13,840 nucleotides of DNA, taken from contig JBMNQG010000049.1 in NCBI GenBank assembly GCA_050944015.1, positions 1 through 13,840 on the forward strand. Direction: 5' to 3'. The notes beneath the pieces are model-generated. The model had not been told where the DNA came from. It saw nothing but the letters and a program-made list of their open reading frames with translations, and searched no databases. This DNA comes from DUOX01 sp050944015 (GTDB taxonomy: Bacteria; Bacillota; Clostridia; Oscillospirales; Oscillospiraceae). Each line of letters begins with the position of its first letter. The stretch's first letter is position 1. Of the stretch, positions 13,813 to 13,840 are shown in pieces. A program made the translations under genes and the position numbers.

Positions 13813-13840
13813 TTGACAAGGGCATGAAAAGCTGTTAGAA
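13813..13840 (+). promoter_or_regulatory. Strong promoter P2, cut by the window end
   Basis: Perfect -35 TTGACA (13813-13818), a 17-bp spacer, and TAGAA at 13836-13840, the first five bases of a probable TAGAAT -10. The form and the tandem pairing with P1, 89 bp upstream, are typical of rRNA operon promoters near the origin in Bacillota. The transcribed gene is not in the window. Confidence 0.7.

Noticed and set aside
1..13840. CRISPR arrays, insertion sequences, prophage genes or tRNAs
   Set aside because: I saw no regularly spaced repeats, transposase motifs, phage-like genes or tRNA cloverleaf sequences in the window.

Overview
The window looks like the replication-origin neighbourhood of a chromosome from a Bacillota bacterium, most likely a Clostridia member. 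The evidence is the gene order dnaA-dnaN-yaaA-recF-remB-gyrB-gyrA, which is the classic Firmicutes order, the GyrA PPAAYRYTEARL motif, strong AAGGAG-type Shine-Dalgarno sites and sigma-A-like promoters. Coding DNA is GC-rich with mostly G/C third positions. This makes the complementary strand look spuriously open over long stretches; those antisense frames are not genes.

Left part (1-7733, all minus strand, so the order of transcription runs right to left): dnaA (initiator), a 242-bp origin-like spacer, dnaN (sliding clamp), yaaA (small S4 RNA-binding protein), recF (overlaps yaaA by one base), remB (DUF370), gyrB, and the first 450 codons of gyrA, which runs off the left edge. These genes start replication, hold the polymerase on DNA, help repair stalled forks and relax the supercoils that forks make.

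The dnaA-dnaN spacer (6181-6422) appears to hold the origin core. It has a run of DnaA-trios (TAG repeats at 6238-6255) next to a short GC patch and box-like sequences, four exact copies of the 9-mer TTTTCAACA (two per strand), one near-consensus DnaA box (TTGTCCACA) and an AT-rich flank. The DnaA protein carries Asn and Ser where the family signature RDHTT has Asp and Thr. The changed box and the changed recognition helix may therefore have co-evolved. This is the most interesting signal in the window.

Middle (7734-7963): a divergent intergenic region with a good dnaA promoter leftwards and a good promoter rightwards. The rightward promoter's -35 is overlapped by a 16-bp near-perfect palindrome. 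The rpmH-rnpA genes that usually sit upstream of dnaA in Bacillota are not here.

Right part (7964-13559, plus strand): a SnoaL/NTF2-fold protein distantly like bile-acid 7-dehydratase BaiE, then mfd (transcription-repair coupling factor) 31 bp behind it, then a parvulin-type lipoprotein peptidyl-prolyl isomerase with its own promoter and a strong terminator. The right edge (13724-13840) holds two tandem strong promoters, the second cut by the window end, probably driving a stable-RNA (rRNA) operon just outside. Apart from dnaA, genes on both sides read away from the putative origin.
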